NCBI GenBank assembly: GCA_963691655.1
Contig: OY829330.1
Span: forward strand, 124,001-188,000
Direction of reading: 5' to 3'
Length of the DNA stretch: 64,000 nucleotides
Origin: Toxonevra muliebris
Taxonomy: Eukaryota; Arthropoda; Insecta; Diptera; Pallopteridae
Below are positions 1-9,925 of the stretch, piece by piece; position 1 is the first letter of the stretch, and each line of letters opens with the position of its first letter. Position numbers and translations under genes: made by a program. Under the pieces are notes generated by a model that was not told the DNA's origin, did no database searches, and saw only the letters and a program-made list of their open reading frames with translations.

Positions 1-2
1 AC

Positions 3-260
3 ACAGCATTATTTGTATACAGTTTCTGCAAAGAGGCTTTAAGTAGAATGAAAATTATTGACAGCAACTTGTGCCACTCTTGCAATATTATTGAAGACAC
101 TGACCACATAATCTTTAAATGTTCTAAGCATTTGTTAATTAGGCAATCACTCATTCACAAAAAGCAATCAAGAAATCTTACAGACTTTATGCAGATCAAG
201 AACATCTATCACATTAGCATACTTAAAAATTTCATACATCAATCAAATACCGAATTATAA
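3..260 (+). pseudogene. C-terminal end of a non-LTR retrotransposon ORF2 (partial)
   Basis: The reading frame is open from the window edge to the stop at 260, so only the last 85 or so codons are inside the window. It contains a Cys-His cluster of the form CX2CX7HX4C (CHSCNIIEDTDHIIFKC), the arrangement seen at the carboxyl end of ORF2 in I/R1/LOA/Jockey-type non-LTR elements after the reverse transcriptase or RNase H domain. A 3' UTR-like stretch rich in A follows (to about 395). No RT motif is visible because the rest lies left of the window. It could belong to any of several non-LTR clades. Family-level confidence is moderate and clade is unknown. Confidence 0.55.
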
Positions 261-400
261 AACTATTTAATTTAATTTTATTAATTGGTGATGGCGATAT
301 AATTCCTTGTAATCGGGCCAAATCAGTCTTCATGCCTTTCTGCAAGCAAAAAGCTCATGGAGCAACTCTAAAGCTACAAAAAGAAAATTAAGCCAAAACT
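261..400 (+). other. Probable 3' UTR of the non-LTR element
   Basis: Non-coding stretch directly after the ORF2 stop, ending in an A-rich segment around 375-395. No clear poly(A) tail or target-site duplication was located, so the element boundary is approximate. Confidence 0.3.
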
Positions 401-1057
401 CGGTATGTATTTACACTTACTCAATTTTGTTATAAATTTATCTATTTTTTCTTAGCAGTTGACTCCTTTTCTTTTTTTTACCTTCAAAAAAATTCTTTGA
501 TATTCCGCCTAAATAAAAGTCGAGCGCGATTGAAAAAAATGTGTATGTATACGCAAATTGCTTTTAACAAAGAAAGGAAAAGAAAAGGGAAGTAAAATAT
601 GTAAGCAAAATGCTGAATTGAGTACACGGTTGCAACTTTTCGAATGGTTTTCTATTCCTTGTCAATATTTATATTCTTTTCAAGTTTTCTTTTTGTAAAG
701 CTTTTCGCAAAACGTCATTTCGTGCTTCTAAATCGTCCAATCGTCATTTGGCTCTGAAATCGTCCAAATGACGTAGCGGTCGTCCATCTGGCAACGCTGC
801 TGATAAGTTACAAATGGTCTTGCATCATTGCAAATGCAAATTTTCATTGCATATCACATATATTTGTTGTTGTGGTAGCAGAAAAACTTTGCATTTGCAA
901 TGGTGCAAGACCGTTTGCACCAAATCGAGAATAGGACTATTATAAAACTACAATGGGATACCAAATTTCTAATATTGGCGATGATCCAACTAGGACATTA
1001 AATAAGAATCACTCTAATTTATATATGAGCTAGTAAGTTAAATATGTATGTTAATAC
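401..1057. other. Non-coding stretch with one inverted repeat
   Basis: No convincing coding frame. Near-repeated motifs of the type aaatcgtccaa occur around 735-780. The only strong structure is the inverted repeat at 815-912. This stretch would be the intron or 3' side of the minus-strand peptidase gene if that gene continued leftwards, but no exon carrying a catalytic His or Asn was found here. Confidence 0.4.
815..912. repeat. 25-bp inverted repeat (hairpin)
   Basis: Left arm 815-840 (starting tggtcttgca) and right arm 888-912 (ending gtgcaagacc) are reverse complements over about 25 bp with one mismatch and a 47-bp spacer. It may be the end of a small foldback element or a cruciform-forming site. 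Confidence 0.6.
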
Positions 1058-2550
1058 CTTTGAAACATATTTATAGTCTTTGAAATGTATAAGACCACCA
1101 GTTGCTTGCAAATATTTTAAAGTATTCCTCAGCGATCTACCGGTACATCCTTGATTACCATGCGAAACGCTACAATCCACTATTTGTTGCGGACTAAATT
1201 GGAAAAAAATAAGCACCAAATTGATTAGTAGTTACCATAAAATTTCGAATTGCGGAAAAATATTACAAATTGATCTATTTATGTAAAGTGATTTATAGAA
1301 AATTGTTTGTATAAACTAGGTTAGTTAGATAACACACTTCCTAAACTAAAATTCCATCCTGATTAAAAATTTATAGTGGTTTTTCCTGATCCAAAAATAA
1401 ATGTTTATAAAACGTTGTTTCTAAAAGATGAAGTTTCCGTTAAAATCGTCATATTCTGTCGTATAATTTTGTGTGAAAAATGAGAGGGTTTATGACAAAG
1501 AGGATATAGCACCAAATAAGACAGCTTGTGAATTGACCAAATATAAATAAGTAATGAAGAAAAATGTGGGAATCATTTATAACGTAAATAAATTTGTGGG
1601 TACAATTATAAATTTAGCTTTAATTTGGTGAGTGGTTCCTTCTTATTAACAAAGTACCTATGTGTTTTGCCCCCTTCCCCCATGCCTATGCTCATGGATA
1701 CGTCCCTTTCATTGTTATGTCATAAACATTTTTTTGTATGAATTAAACCTTCATGTCGCTGCTTTTGAATTAAGGCATTTTTATGTCCAAATTTCATAGG
1801 GTGTTCTGTATTTGAACTTATTTTTAATTTCTTTCTTATACTATTATTATACTATATTTAACATATATATGACATAAATCAAGTATTCATTGATATAATT
1901 TATAACCCAACAATTTTAAAAAGTAATATTCTCTTAAGCTCTAAAGCTTATAAACTTGACCATCAATACTTTCTGCTATACTGAATGCATAGCAGGAACC
2001 ACATGTTTTTTGGATTTCTGGCTGTGATTTGAAACCCTTTTCACGCCAATCAATTGATTCTGGAGTTTGCAGCTTAAGCGGTGATCCCACTATTTCCGAA
2101 TCTAAATCAATACCATCGCCGAAACGTTTGCTACGCAATAGCCGTAGAAATGCCTTCAGATAGGATTTATTGCTCTGCAATCCAAACAACGACAAAACAA
2201 AAAACTTGAAAACATGATAATACATATATAGTTTGTTTGCAGGCTTACCATATCGGTCATAACGTTGGTACGCATACGAAATAAACTTTCGCCGCTTTTG
2301 AACAGTTTATGTTCTCGCACGGCATCCAGGTTCTCCTCGAATGCCTTACGACTCCGAAATTCATCATAGGTGTGGGTGTAGCTTTTATTAACAGAATTCT
2401 AGAATAAATGTATTTTGAAATTTATAAATTTGATACATTTCAACTCAGAATATTTTTCATCTACTTTAAACTGATCGAAAGAATCATACTCAATTACACG
2501 TCCATCTTCATCAACAGTTTCAGTTGTCGTTTTTATTATGTATTTCGACT
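1058..2550 (-). pseudogene. Cathepsin-L-like cysteine peptidase (papain family C1), incomplete
   Basis: Four exon-like segments lie in order on the minus strand. About 2550-2465 encodes an acidic lead-in ending SFDQFK. 2398-2249 encodes the I29 inhibitor propeptide, with an ERFNIN-like pattern ending NVMTDM. 2174-1941 encodes the start of the mature enzyme with the active-site Cys in CGSCYAFS. 1193-1058 encodes PQQIVDCSVSHGNQGC and onward. Splice signals fit: gt at 2464, ag before 2398, gtaagc after 2249, ttgcag before 2174, tttag before 1193, gtatta after 1058. The catalytic His and Asn exons are absent from the window's left 1 kb. The third segment runs into TAG (1941-1943) just where about 8 residues of the family are missing, and a normally conserved Gly is Arg in TGRSL. 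It is probably a pseudogene, although a small unseen exon and a far-left 3' half cannot be excluded. Confidence 0.7.
1194..1940 (-). other. Putative intron of the cathepsin-like gene
   Basis: AT-rich sequence between the CGSC exon and the VDCS exon. No exon encoding the missing linker (about 8 residues) was recognised, and no mobile-element termini were found. If the gene were functional, a microexon would have to lie here. Confidence 0.4.
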
Positions 2551-2835
2551 TACAATATTTTTATATTGTAATTTGACTCTAGAATACCACGACATTATCT
2601 TTTCGTGTGGTAATTGCAACTATTTCATAATGCAAACTCAAAAATAAATGGAGCGAGTTTTTTCACCTCCATATAAAGCGTAGATATATGTGTAGATACA
2701 TACGTCAGCAGAAATTAAAATTTAAGTTAAGTTCGGTAAAATGAGACCACAAAATACCCTACATCAAAACTGGGCATATTCTGAATGCTGAAATATTTAT
2801 TATGCCCAAATTATTTCTTCCATTATACAAGTAGG

Positions 2836-2976
2836 ATGGCCGATACAGTTTCAACAGTAAAATTTTCACAAAAAATTAAGCTGAGAAACAATTTGTTACA
2901 CAAATCATTGCCAAAGACCGAAAAAAATACTCAACTGCTACTAAATTCTCTTTATAGTGCAGATACACGAGAGTGA
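2836..2976 (+). CDS. Small hypothetical protein, 46 aa
   Basis: Short ATG-initiated frame beginning MADTVSTVKF and ending SADTRE, rich in Lys, Asn and Leu. It lies head-to-head with the cathepsin-like gene, about 280 bp away. A possible splice donor sits at its end (GAGA then gtgaat), so it might be the first exon of a longer gene. The only nearby acceptor leaves an intron too short (about 36 nt) to be credible. I do not recognise it. The amino-acid composition looks protein-like, but chance is a real alternative. Confidence 0.22.
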   Translation: MADTVSTVKFSQKIKLRNNLLHKSLPKTEKNTQLLLNSLYSADTRE

Positions 2977-3318
2977 ATTTCGTTAAAATTTTGAATTTCA
3001 AATTTAGGTGGACACAAGACAAAAGAAAAATTTTTGTACGCTATAATTATACGTGTTATCTCTGCGGCTTTGTGGTTGTTTTCATATACAATTATATAAG
3101 TGATGAAAAAAGCGCAGCAATTGTTTCAAATGACTTTATCTTCAAATTAAAGATCATTGTTAAAACGATATATAATTCTAAAAATTATTTAAAAATTCGC
3201 GTAAGTTTATTATTTATAGTCAAAAATATCTTAACTCTAGTTATGCTGTTTTTCATTTTTACCACAGAAATATTGCAGCTGTTATGAAGACAAAATGCAA
3301 AATCTCAAAAAAATATAT
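2977..3318. other. AT-rich flank left of the Gypsy 5' LTR
   Basis: Contains an open frame of about 100 codons with hydrophobic low-complexity composition and no recognisable motif; treated as non-coding. The last four bases (3315-3318, atat) match the four bases after the first 3' LTR (10846-10849). This fits a 4-bp target-site duplication. Confidence 0.35.
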
Positions 3319-3534
3319 AGTTATACCTGCTTACTCCTTTTATACATTTCTACATACTAAATATTTTATGTTGGTTATATTCAGCATATCTGGCAACTCT
3401 TTTTTGTTTCTTTTCTTTGCACATGTTTCTCTGTTTCGTTTTTATAAATATGTTCGGCAATTGTCGAGTACGTGTGTTTCAGTTCTTGTTAAGAGTCGAA
3501 TGAATAAAGACCTCAATAAAGATAAAATATAATT
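3319..3534 (+). repeat. 5' LTR of copy A
   Basis: 216 bp, begins AGTTATACC and ends ATAATT, matching the 3' LTR at 10630-10845 over its full length with several substitutions. Substitutions include the cctcaataaa versus catcaataaa difference near the end. AGTTA...TAATT termini are typical of errantivirus-related Gypsy elements. Confidence 0.9.
3443..3520 (+). promoter_or_regulatory. LTR promoter and poly(A) signals
   Basis: TATAAATA at 3443-3450 is followed by an arthropod-type initiator match TCAGTT at 3479-3484. Two AATAAA-type hexamers lie near the LTR end (3503-3520 region). The same layout repeats in each 3' LTR. Assignment is by motif only. Confidence 0.45.
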
Positions 3535-3555
3535 GGTGCAGTCGTGGCGAGCTGG
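3534..3555 (+). other. Primer-binding site, Ser-tRNA-like
   Basis: Immediately after the LTR comes TGGTGCAGTCGTGGCGAGC. TGG-N-GCAGTCG is what complements the 3' acceptor end of a serine tRNA (the site used by 17.6/297-type elements). The next bases (TGGCGAGC) resemble the serine tRNA 5' half itself rather than its 3' T-arm complement. The tRNA identity is inferred from memory of the family, not searched. Confidence 0.5.
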
Positions 3556-4136
3556 ATACACTCTAATAACCGTTTTCATTTTAATTGTAAATGTTCGAGA
3601 AGAACTAATAAAAAAATACGGTTGTGAAAAAAAAATCATTTAAATGCTCAGGAAATACATATTATGTAAAAATTGCATATTTCCAATAAAAAAAGACAAA
3701 AACTATAACTAAGAACTTTACTAATGTTCGAAGAGAACAAAAACTATAAAAAATTAAGTAAAGAAGACTAAAAGTTATAGTGATATTAAATGCAAAACTA
3801 CTTAAATTACTTAAACTAATAAATAAATAGAATTAAATAAAATTAAATATTTATCAAATAAAAATCGAGTCCAAATTAGCAAGAAAATAAAAGAAAAAGC
3901 AAAAGCTTCACCAATAGCTTCACCAACATCGAAAACAATTTCACGAACCCTAACGAGATTTTCACGAATATCAATTTCATCTTCGTTCACATAAAAATAT
4001 AAAACAATTTAATAATAATTTATGTGAAACTATAACACATGTGGTTTGCAAATTATAAGTAGAGAAAAAAAAAAATAAAACAATAAATTTAATCACTGAT
4101 GATCAATAAGGTATAAATAAAACAAACAGATTTACA

Positions 4137-4515
4137 ACAAGAGAACAGGAGAATAAACAACGTGAAAGAGAATAAATAACAAGGAGAATAAACAACAAGG
4201 AGAATAAACAACATGAAGGAGAATAGACAACAAGAAGGAGATAAAACAACAAGAAGGAGAATAAACTACACAAAAGAGAATAAACTACAAGAATAAAACA
4301 ATAAATTCAATCACTGATGATTAATAACAGATTTACAACATGAAGGAGAATAAACAATAAGGAGAATAGACAACAAGAAGGAGATAAAACAACAAGAAGG
4401 AGAATAAACTACAAGAACAAAAATAAACTACCAGAAGGAGAACAAACTACAAGAAGGAGAATAATCTACACAAAAGAGAATAAACTACAAGAAGGAGAAT
4501 AAATTGCAAGAAAAA
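4137..4515 (+). repeat. Purine-rich minisatellite in the retrotransposon leader
   Basis: About 20 imperfect copies of a 15-20 bp unit around aaggagaataaacaacaag or aagaaggagaataaactac, with an almost C/T-free plus strand, lie directly upstream of the gag start at 4526. It is unique to copy A because the duplicated units begin downstream at 4583. Confidence 0.8.
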
Positions 4516-4525
4516 GGGAAGTACA

Positions 4526-5241
4526 ATGGAAGGTTTAGATACTAACACTAAATTTAAAATTATTTCTTCTAACCTTAATAATATTGCAAATTATGATGGT
4601 GATAGGAATGGTTTAATACATTTTTTGGAACGTATCGATTCGATGGTTCCTATACTTGATTCATTTGATATTATTTATAAACAATTATTGCTAGGACTTA
4701 TAAAAGATAAAATTACTGGTAATGCCAGAAAAACTATACTTATTAATGGAAATTTAAGTACTTGGCCAGAAATAAAAAAGTTTTGATTGAGAGTCATGGT
4801 GAAAGGGATTCGGTTGATGTACTCATTGACAAAATAAGATCGTGTCGTTGTGACTCAACAATAGAAAATTTTTATTATGAGTTAAACAATTATTTGTGTC
4901 GGTTGAATAATGCCTTATATTTTAGTGAAAATAAGGATAACTTTGAAGTTAGTAGCAACGCTAGAATTGCATTACATTCATTTAAACACGGATTGCCAAA
5001 ACCAAAACAACAACAAAAGAGTGCTATAAATACACGACAACAAAATTTGGTACAAACTAGGCAAACGTACAATAATAGTAATCAAACAAGTAGACATAAC
5101 AACAACAATGAACAGTTTTACAATAGCAAAAGTAGACAAAACTACGTTAATAGTGGAGTTGAAGTAGAGCCAATGGAAATAAGTGTCAATCAAACAGGCC
5201 CAAATTTTCGGGAGGACAGCCCAAGGGATTACCCTATATAG
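4526..5241 (+). pseudogene. gag: gag of copy A (frame change at 4774)
   Basis: The first frame (4526-4786) begins MEGLDTNTKF and includes LSTWPEIKK before a TGA. The homologous reading continues in the -1 frame from 4780 to 5241. The WPEIKK then ERDSVD and FYYELNNYL pattern resembles the capsid part of Gypsy-group Gag proteins, which package the element RNA. The C-terminal part is Asn/Gln-rich and lacks a CCHC knuckle, as in several insect Gypsy elements. The switch falls exactly on A AAA AAG (4774-4780), which has the shape of a -1 slippery site. Every other unit has it too. Loss of one A from a run is the simpler explanation. The gag stop overlaps pol. Confidence 0.65.
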
Positions 5242-6608
5242 TGATAAACACTCAAATAAAAAAGCTTTGGTGCATTATAGACACGGGCGCAGAGTTTAGT
5301 ATAGTAAATCCTCATCTTTGCAATCCTAAATGGAGGGTAAGCAGCCATAACTATACTCTTAAAGTTTTAAATCGTAGTATCTGTACAAATATTAACTATA
5401 GTGTACCCCTTTTCGAAGAATTTAAGAGGCCGAAAAAATTTGTTGAGTTTCTTGAATTTTTATTTCACGAAAGTTTTGATGGAATTATTGGCAACAATAT
5501 CCTACTTGATTTGGACATGACCCTTGATTATAAAAATAGAAAATTAATAAGGACAAATACATCACTGCCAATATATTTTAATAAAGATGAAGAGTTATCT
5601 GTTGAGAGTTATTTACAAAATGAGTCGATACAAATTTTTACATGTGAAGAAGATTTTAATTTAACTAATTTATTTGCTGATCACTTAAACGCTAAGGATG
5701 CGAAAGCTTTAGGCACAATTTTAGATTCAAATAAGGATCTTTTTTATAAAGACGGAGATAATTTATCTTTTGTAAACGTTATACAACACAAAATCCCTAC
5801 GCGTACAGATGCACCCATTTATAGTAAACTTTACAGATACCCAGTAATACATAGGGAAGAAGTAGATAGACAAATAAAAGAAATGCTGCATCAGAAAATT
5901 ATAGTTCCAAGTACCAGTCCATACAATTCACCCCTATGGGTGGTCCCAAAAAAGATTGATAGTAGCGGCAAACGTAAATGAAGGGTAGTAATCGACTATC
6001 GTAAACTTAATGAACAGACTGTTGACGATAAATTTCCAATTCCAAATATGGAAGACATATTTGATAAGTTAGGAAAATGTTTCTATTTCAGCACAATTGA
6101 TTTGGCAAAAGAGTTTCATCAGATAGAGGTCCACCCTGATGATAGAGCAAAAACTGCGTTTTCAACCGCAAATGGGCATTTTGAATTTACAAGAATGCCC
6201 TTTGGCCTCAAGACAGCTCCTGCCACATTTCAGAGGCTTATCAATACAGTTTTAAAGGATTACATAAATAAAATTTGTGTTGTTTATTTAGATGATATTT
6301 TAATTTTTTCAACAAGTTTTCAAGAGCACCTCGATTCTATAAAAAAGATTTTCAATAAGCTACGCGAATATAACTTAAAAATCCAATTCGACAAATGTCA
6401 TTTCGCGGCGTTAAGTACAAAATATTTAGGTCATGTTGTATCAGGAGACGGAATAAAACCCGACCCTTTAAAAATTAAAGCTATTGAGTGTATGAAGCCA
6501 CCGACAAATGAAAAAGAGATAAGACAATTCTTAGGTATTACCGGATATTACAGAAAATTTATTAAAGACTATGCAAGCAAGACATTGAACTTGACATTAA
6601 GGACATAG
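5241..6608 (+). pseudogene. pol: pol of copy A: protease and reverse transcriptase
   Basis: Retropepsin carries the active-site triplet in IIDTGAEFS about 14 residues from 5241 and a later IIGNNILLD flap-side motif. The RT domain follows, with fingers (SPYNSPLWVVPKK), the first catalytic Asp in STIDLA (near 6099), [14 protein letters not shown] and YLDD (about 6285-6296). Frame is -1 relative to gag. TGA at 5979-5981 replaces the Trp codon present in units B and D, so copy A cannot make a full RT. The residue after DLAK is Glu where the family nearly always has Gly. A frame change near 6600 separates RT from RNase H. Copy A uniquely has 11 extra bases at the gag/pol junction (5236-5246). Confidence 0.88.
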
Positions 6609-6991
6609 AATATTTAAATGCATTTAGAAATTTAAAAAAGTTATTGACAAACGAACCAGTGTTGCAACCACCAGATTTTACAAAAAAAATTACTTTGACA
6701 ACTGACGCCTCACAATTTGCGATTGGTTCAGTTTTGAGTCAAAACAATCATCCGATTTGTTACGCTTCTCGAACCTTATCAAATCACGAAATAAGATATT
6801 TTACTATTGAAAAAGAATTGCTTGCAGTTGTTTGGTCCGTAAAGTATTTTCGAACGTATCTCTATGGCAGGAAATTTATTATACAGACAGATCATAAACC
6901 ACTTACGTGGCTTCACAATAATAAAGAGCCAAATATGAAATTGCAGAGGTGGAAAATTCAACTTAATGAGTATGACTTCGATATAATATAC
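6609..6991 (+). pseudogene. pol: RNase H domain of copy A pol
   Basis: Frame open from about 6644 encodes the connection and RNase H domain that degrades the RNA strand during reverse transcription. The motifs are LTTDASQFAIGSVL (first acidic residue), IEKELLAVVW (Glu) and QTDHKPLTWL (Asp). The domain ends at FDIIY, where the hAT-like element is inserted at 6992. The frame is offset from the RT frame because of an indel near 6600. Confidence 0.85.
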
Positions 6992-8768
6992 TAGTGTCCG
7001 ACCGAAGGTGATTTTTTGACCGAAGCCGAACTTTGGCCATTCATCTAACCGAAGGATTTTTAAAATATAAAAAATAAAAATCTGAAAGTAAATATTTTTT
7101 GCCTATGTATTTGGAAACATATACAGAAAAATATAAATAGTAGATACTCCAAATAAAAAACTGGCCAGTAATACTAAATAACTGTTCACTGTCGAAGGAG
7201 CTGATAAATATTATTTATTTCAAGAATAATTTAAAAATTGGTTTACGTCAAAATATATAGTTACATCGACTATATATCTATAAAACGACTGTCGTTCAAC
7301 GAAACCTGTGTCAAAAAAAAAGTTGGCCGATGGCTGCCATGATTCTGCTTATCTAAAATCAAAGATTGAATCAGCGTATTAATCGATAGTCCTATAGCTG
7401 GAACCAGAACGCTCTAGTTTCCAAATTTTTGATTGATTTAAAAAAATTTGGGATTGGTAAATTTTAATGTAAAAAGCATAAATCTGATCTCAAAACCCTA
7501 AAAAATTTAATGGATGTGGTTTTATGAAGCCGGAAAAGTTGAATGCCTACAAGTATTTGTTGTTGAATAAACGTTTTATCAATTTTTTTCTAAATAACTA
7601 AATATTTTGTATAAAAAATTTAAATTCCTAGCTACTCACAGCTAGTTTTTTTATCTGGCAAGTATGAACGGAAGTATTTTATTTATTTTTTTATTTTTAT
7701 CTGTAATTCAAAAAAAATAATTAATTTTGCTTTTTTTGACAAATTTTGACTTTAACTGTCGCAAACATCATAATAACACATAACTAATGAATTTTTTTAA
7801 AAGTTGGGGAAATTCCATAAACCATGTGATAAAATGTAGTAACAAAAAACTATTAAGGTGGTAATTAAATTGAAAATTAAATTTTTGGGATAGTTTTATT
7901 GTACTTATGTTCTTTTAGTTGAGTCTGTATTAGTAAAAGTTTGTATTTTTATCTATCTAGTTTTGAAAATAAGTATTTGATTTTTGTCATTTTTTTTTAA
8001 CTTTATCAATTTAAATAAAAAACATTGAGAGATATCACAATGATCCTGGTTCAGACGGAGTAGAACTACTGATGCATTGAAGATACGATGAAAATTTAAG
8101 CGCAATCAGTTCATTAGTTTTGGAGATATCATAGCAGCCATTTCGAAAAATGCTGTTTTGAGAAAAACTAGTTTCAAAGTTCAAATATGCATGACAGCCG
8201 TATCAGGGCCTGCAAATAAACATCAGTAACTTTCAATCGACTGTGAAAGAATCCCTTTACACATATATTCTAGAGCGATTTTAGCCAAAACAATTTTAAA
8301 TTTTTTTGACGTCCTTGAACGCAAAAAAAAAGTGAAGCGCCGGTAATGGAAGCAGTCGGATTCTCTAACAATTTACGCTTCTTTTCAATACGCTTCAAGT
8401 CTTCCTTAAAAAGTAAAAAAGTTTTGAATGCTTCTGCTGCCTCTAATTGCATTAGCTCCAGCAGGTAGTTCGTTAAAAAAAGCACTGTTTACTGTTTGTA
8501 CGGTTGTAAATCTGTGGGTTATTTCAAAAGTAAAAATTCTATTTTCCAAGCAAACGGAGGAAATATAACACAGAAATTGTAATGTAAATACTTTATAAAA
8601 CCACTTCACATTTATTTATTTGTATAAATTCTTACTGCCAATCTATATTAAAAATTATTATAAAAAAGTATATTATAATCTTCGGCTTCGGCCAAATACT
8701 TCGGCCATTTTTTGCAATTTTAGGCCGAATAGCCGAAGAACCGAAGCCGAATAATCGGTCGGACACTA
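6992..8768. mobile_element. hAT-like non-autonomous DNA element in pol (unit A)
   Basis: 1777 bp with inverted ends TAGTGTCCGACCGAAG and its complement at 8753-8768, plus subterminal CCGAAG motifs on both sides. The flanking 8-mers taatatac (6984-6991) and taacattc (8769-8776) match at 6 of 8 positions, the length expected for hAT target duplications. Inside are only short minus-strand frames of unknown type (for example 8270-8485, starting MLFLTNYLLE), with no recognisable transposase. The same insertion is in units B and D, so it predates the tandem duplication. P or other superfamilies are less likely given TSD length. Confidence 0.65.
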
Positions 8769-9409
8769 TAACATTCATTAAAGGAAGGGATAATGCAGTT
8801 GCGGATGTGTTAAGTAGATACTTACAGAGAGAAGATAAAACCGAAAATTTGGCTATATTTAACAATGAAAATATTATTGAGAGTGATTGTGAAGAGGTAG
8901 AGGATATATGCTCAACAGATGCAGCAATTCATAGCGCTATAGAAGATAATTTAAGTTATATTTTTATCACAGATAAAAGTATAAATTCTTACAAAAATCA
9001 AATTTATTTAAAATATGGAGAGCAAGAACAGGTTAGAACAAAGATAGTTAATAAGAAGTGCCAAAATCATTTAGTTATAACATAGAATTCAAATTTAAAA
9101 GAGCTTATGGAAAGAATATTAATAGACAAAGGTTTTATGTGCGTTTTTTGTGAAGATGATGAATTATTTATGGAATTCCAAGACGTCTATGTAGAAAACT
9201 TTCATAAAAATAATTTAACCCTGTATAGATCTAATTTGAAATTAATCGACATTTCGGACAAAAATGAGATTTTAACAATTATTAAAGATGAGCACCTAAG
9301 GAACAATCATAGAGGGATTAAAGAAATTTTTTTCGAGTTAAAATATAAATTTTTTTCCCCTAAATTATTTTACATGATAACTTTGGTCGTTAACAACTGG
9401 GAAGTATGA
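8769..9409 (+). pseudogene. pol: Integrase N-terminal part of copy A pol
   Basis: After the hAT-like insertion the pol frame resumes with IKGRDNAVADVLSR, the usual RNase H/integrase linker, to a TAG at 9083-9085. Then come a short frame with DEHLRNNHRGIKE (the HH of the HHCC zinc-binding domain) and VNNWEV followed by TGA (9407-9409). In units B and D the corresponding text is VNNCEV then TGA. All copies have therefore lost the second Cys to a stop, and copy A has also changed the first Cys to Trp. The zinc finger normally helps the integrase multimerise and bind ends. Confidence 0.75.
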
Positions 9410-9925
9410 AAAATTGCAAAACATGATAGACACCCTATTAAAATTCCTTATCAAGTTAGCGAAAGTCCAACACATTTTAACGACATCGTTCACATAGATA
9501 TATGGTATCCATGTAGAAATAAAATGTTTCTAACAACTATTGATAAATTTTCAAAATACGCAACTTTTCATAAACTAAACGACAGAACATGGATTTCTAT
9601 TTTAGAAGCATTGAAGCAGAGGATTCAATTTTTAGGAAAAATGAACAAACTTATATTTGATAATAAAAGTTGTATACTACATAACGCAGTAGAATTGTTT
9701 TTAAAGGAAGAAAATATTGCAACTCACAAGACAACAGCATTTTTGAAAACAGGCAACTCAGATATTGAAAGATTGCATGGAACTTTAAACGACACCTTAG
9801 GAATTATGGAAGCAGATAAAATAAACAAGACCCTTGAACTAGATGACAAACTTTTCAAAGTATTTACAATTTACAACAACACAATACATTCAACAACAAA
9901 AAACGACCAATTGATTTCATTATAA
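9410..9925 (+). pseudogene. pol: Integrase catalytic core of copy A pol
   Basis: The frame from 9524 encodes the rve core that joins cDNA to host DNA. The first Asp lies in HIDIWYPCRNK just upstream, the second in IFDNKSCILHN and the Glu in SDIERLHGTLND. The frame ends at 9925 (LISL then stop), where an indel moves the reading to the next segment. Divergent from textbook motifs (DNKS instead of DNG) but in the right order and spacing. Confidence 0.78.

Noticed and set aside
2408..2647. 79-codon plus-strand frame
   Set aside because: Lies opposite the cathepsin prodomain exon and is explained by it.
4137..4515. Regular short repeats that look like a CRISPR array
   Set aside because: Units are contiguous and imperfect, with no unique spacers and no cas genes; the setting is a retrotransposon leader in a eukaryotic genome.
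8270..8609. Transposase in the hAT-like element
   Set aside because: The minus-strand frames lack a BED finger, DDE residues or a hAT dimerisation motif and are too short.
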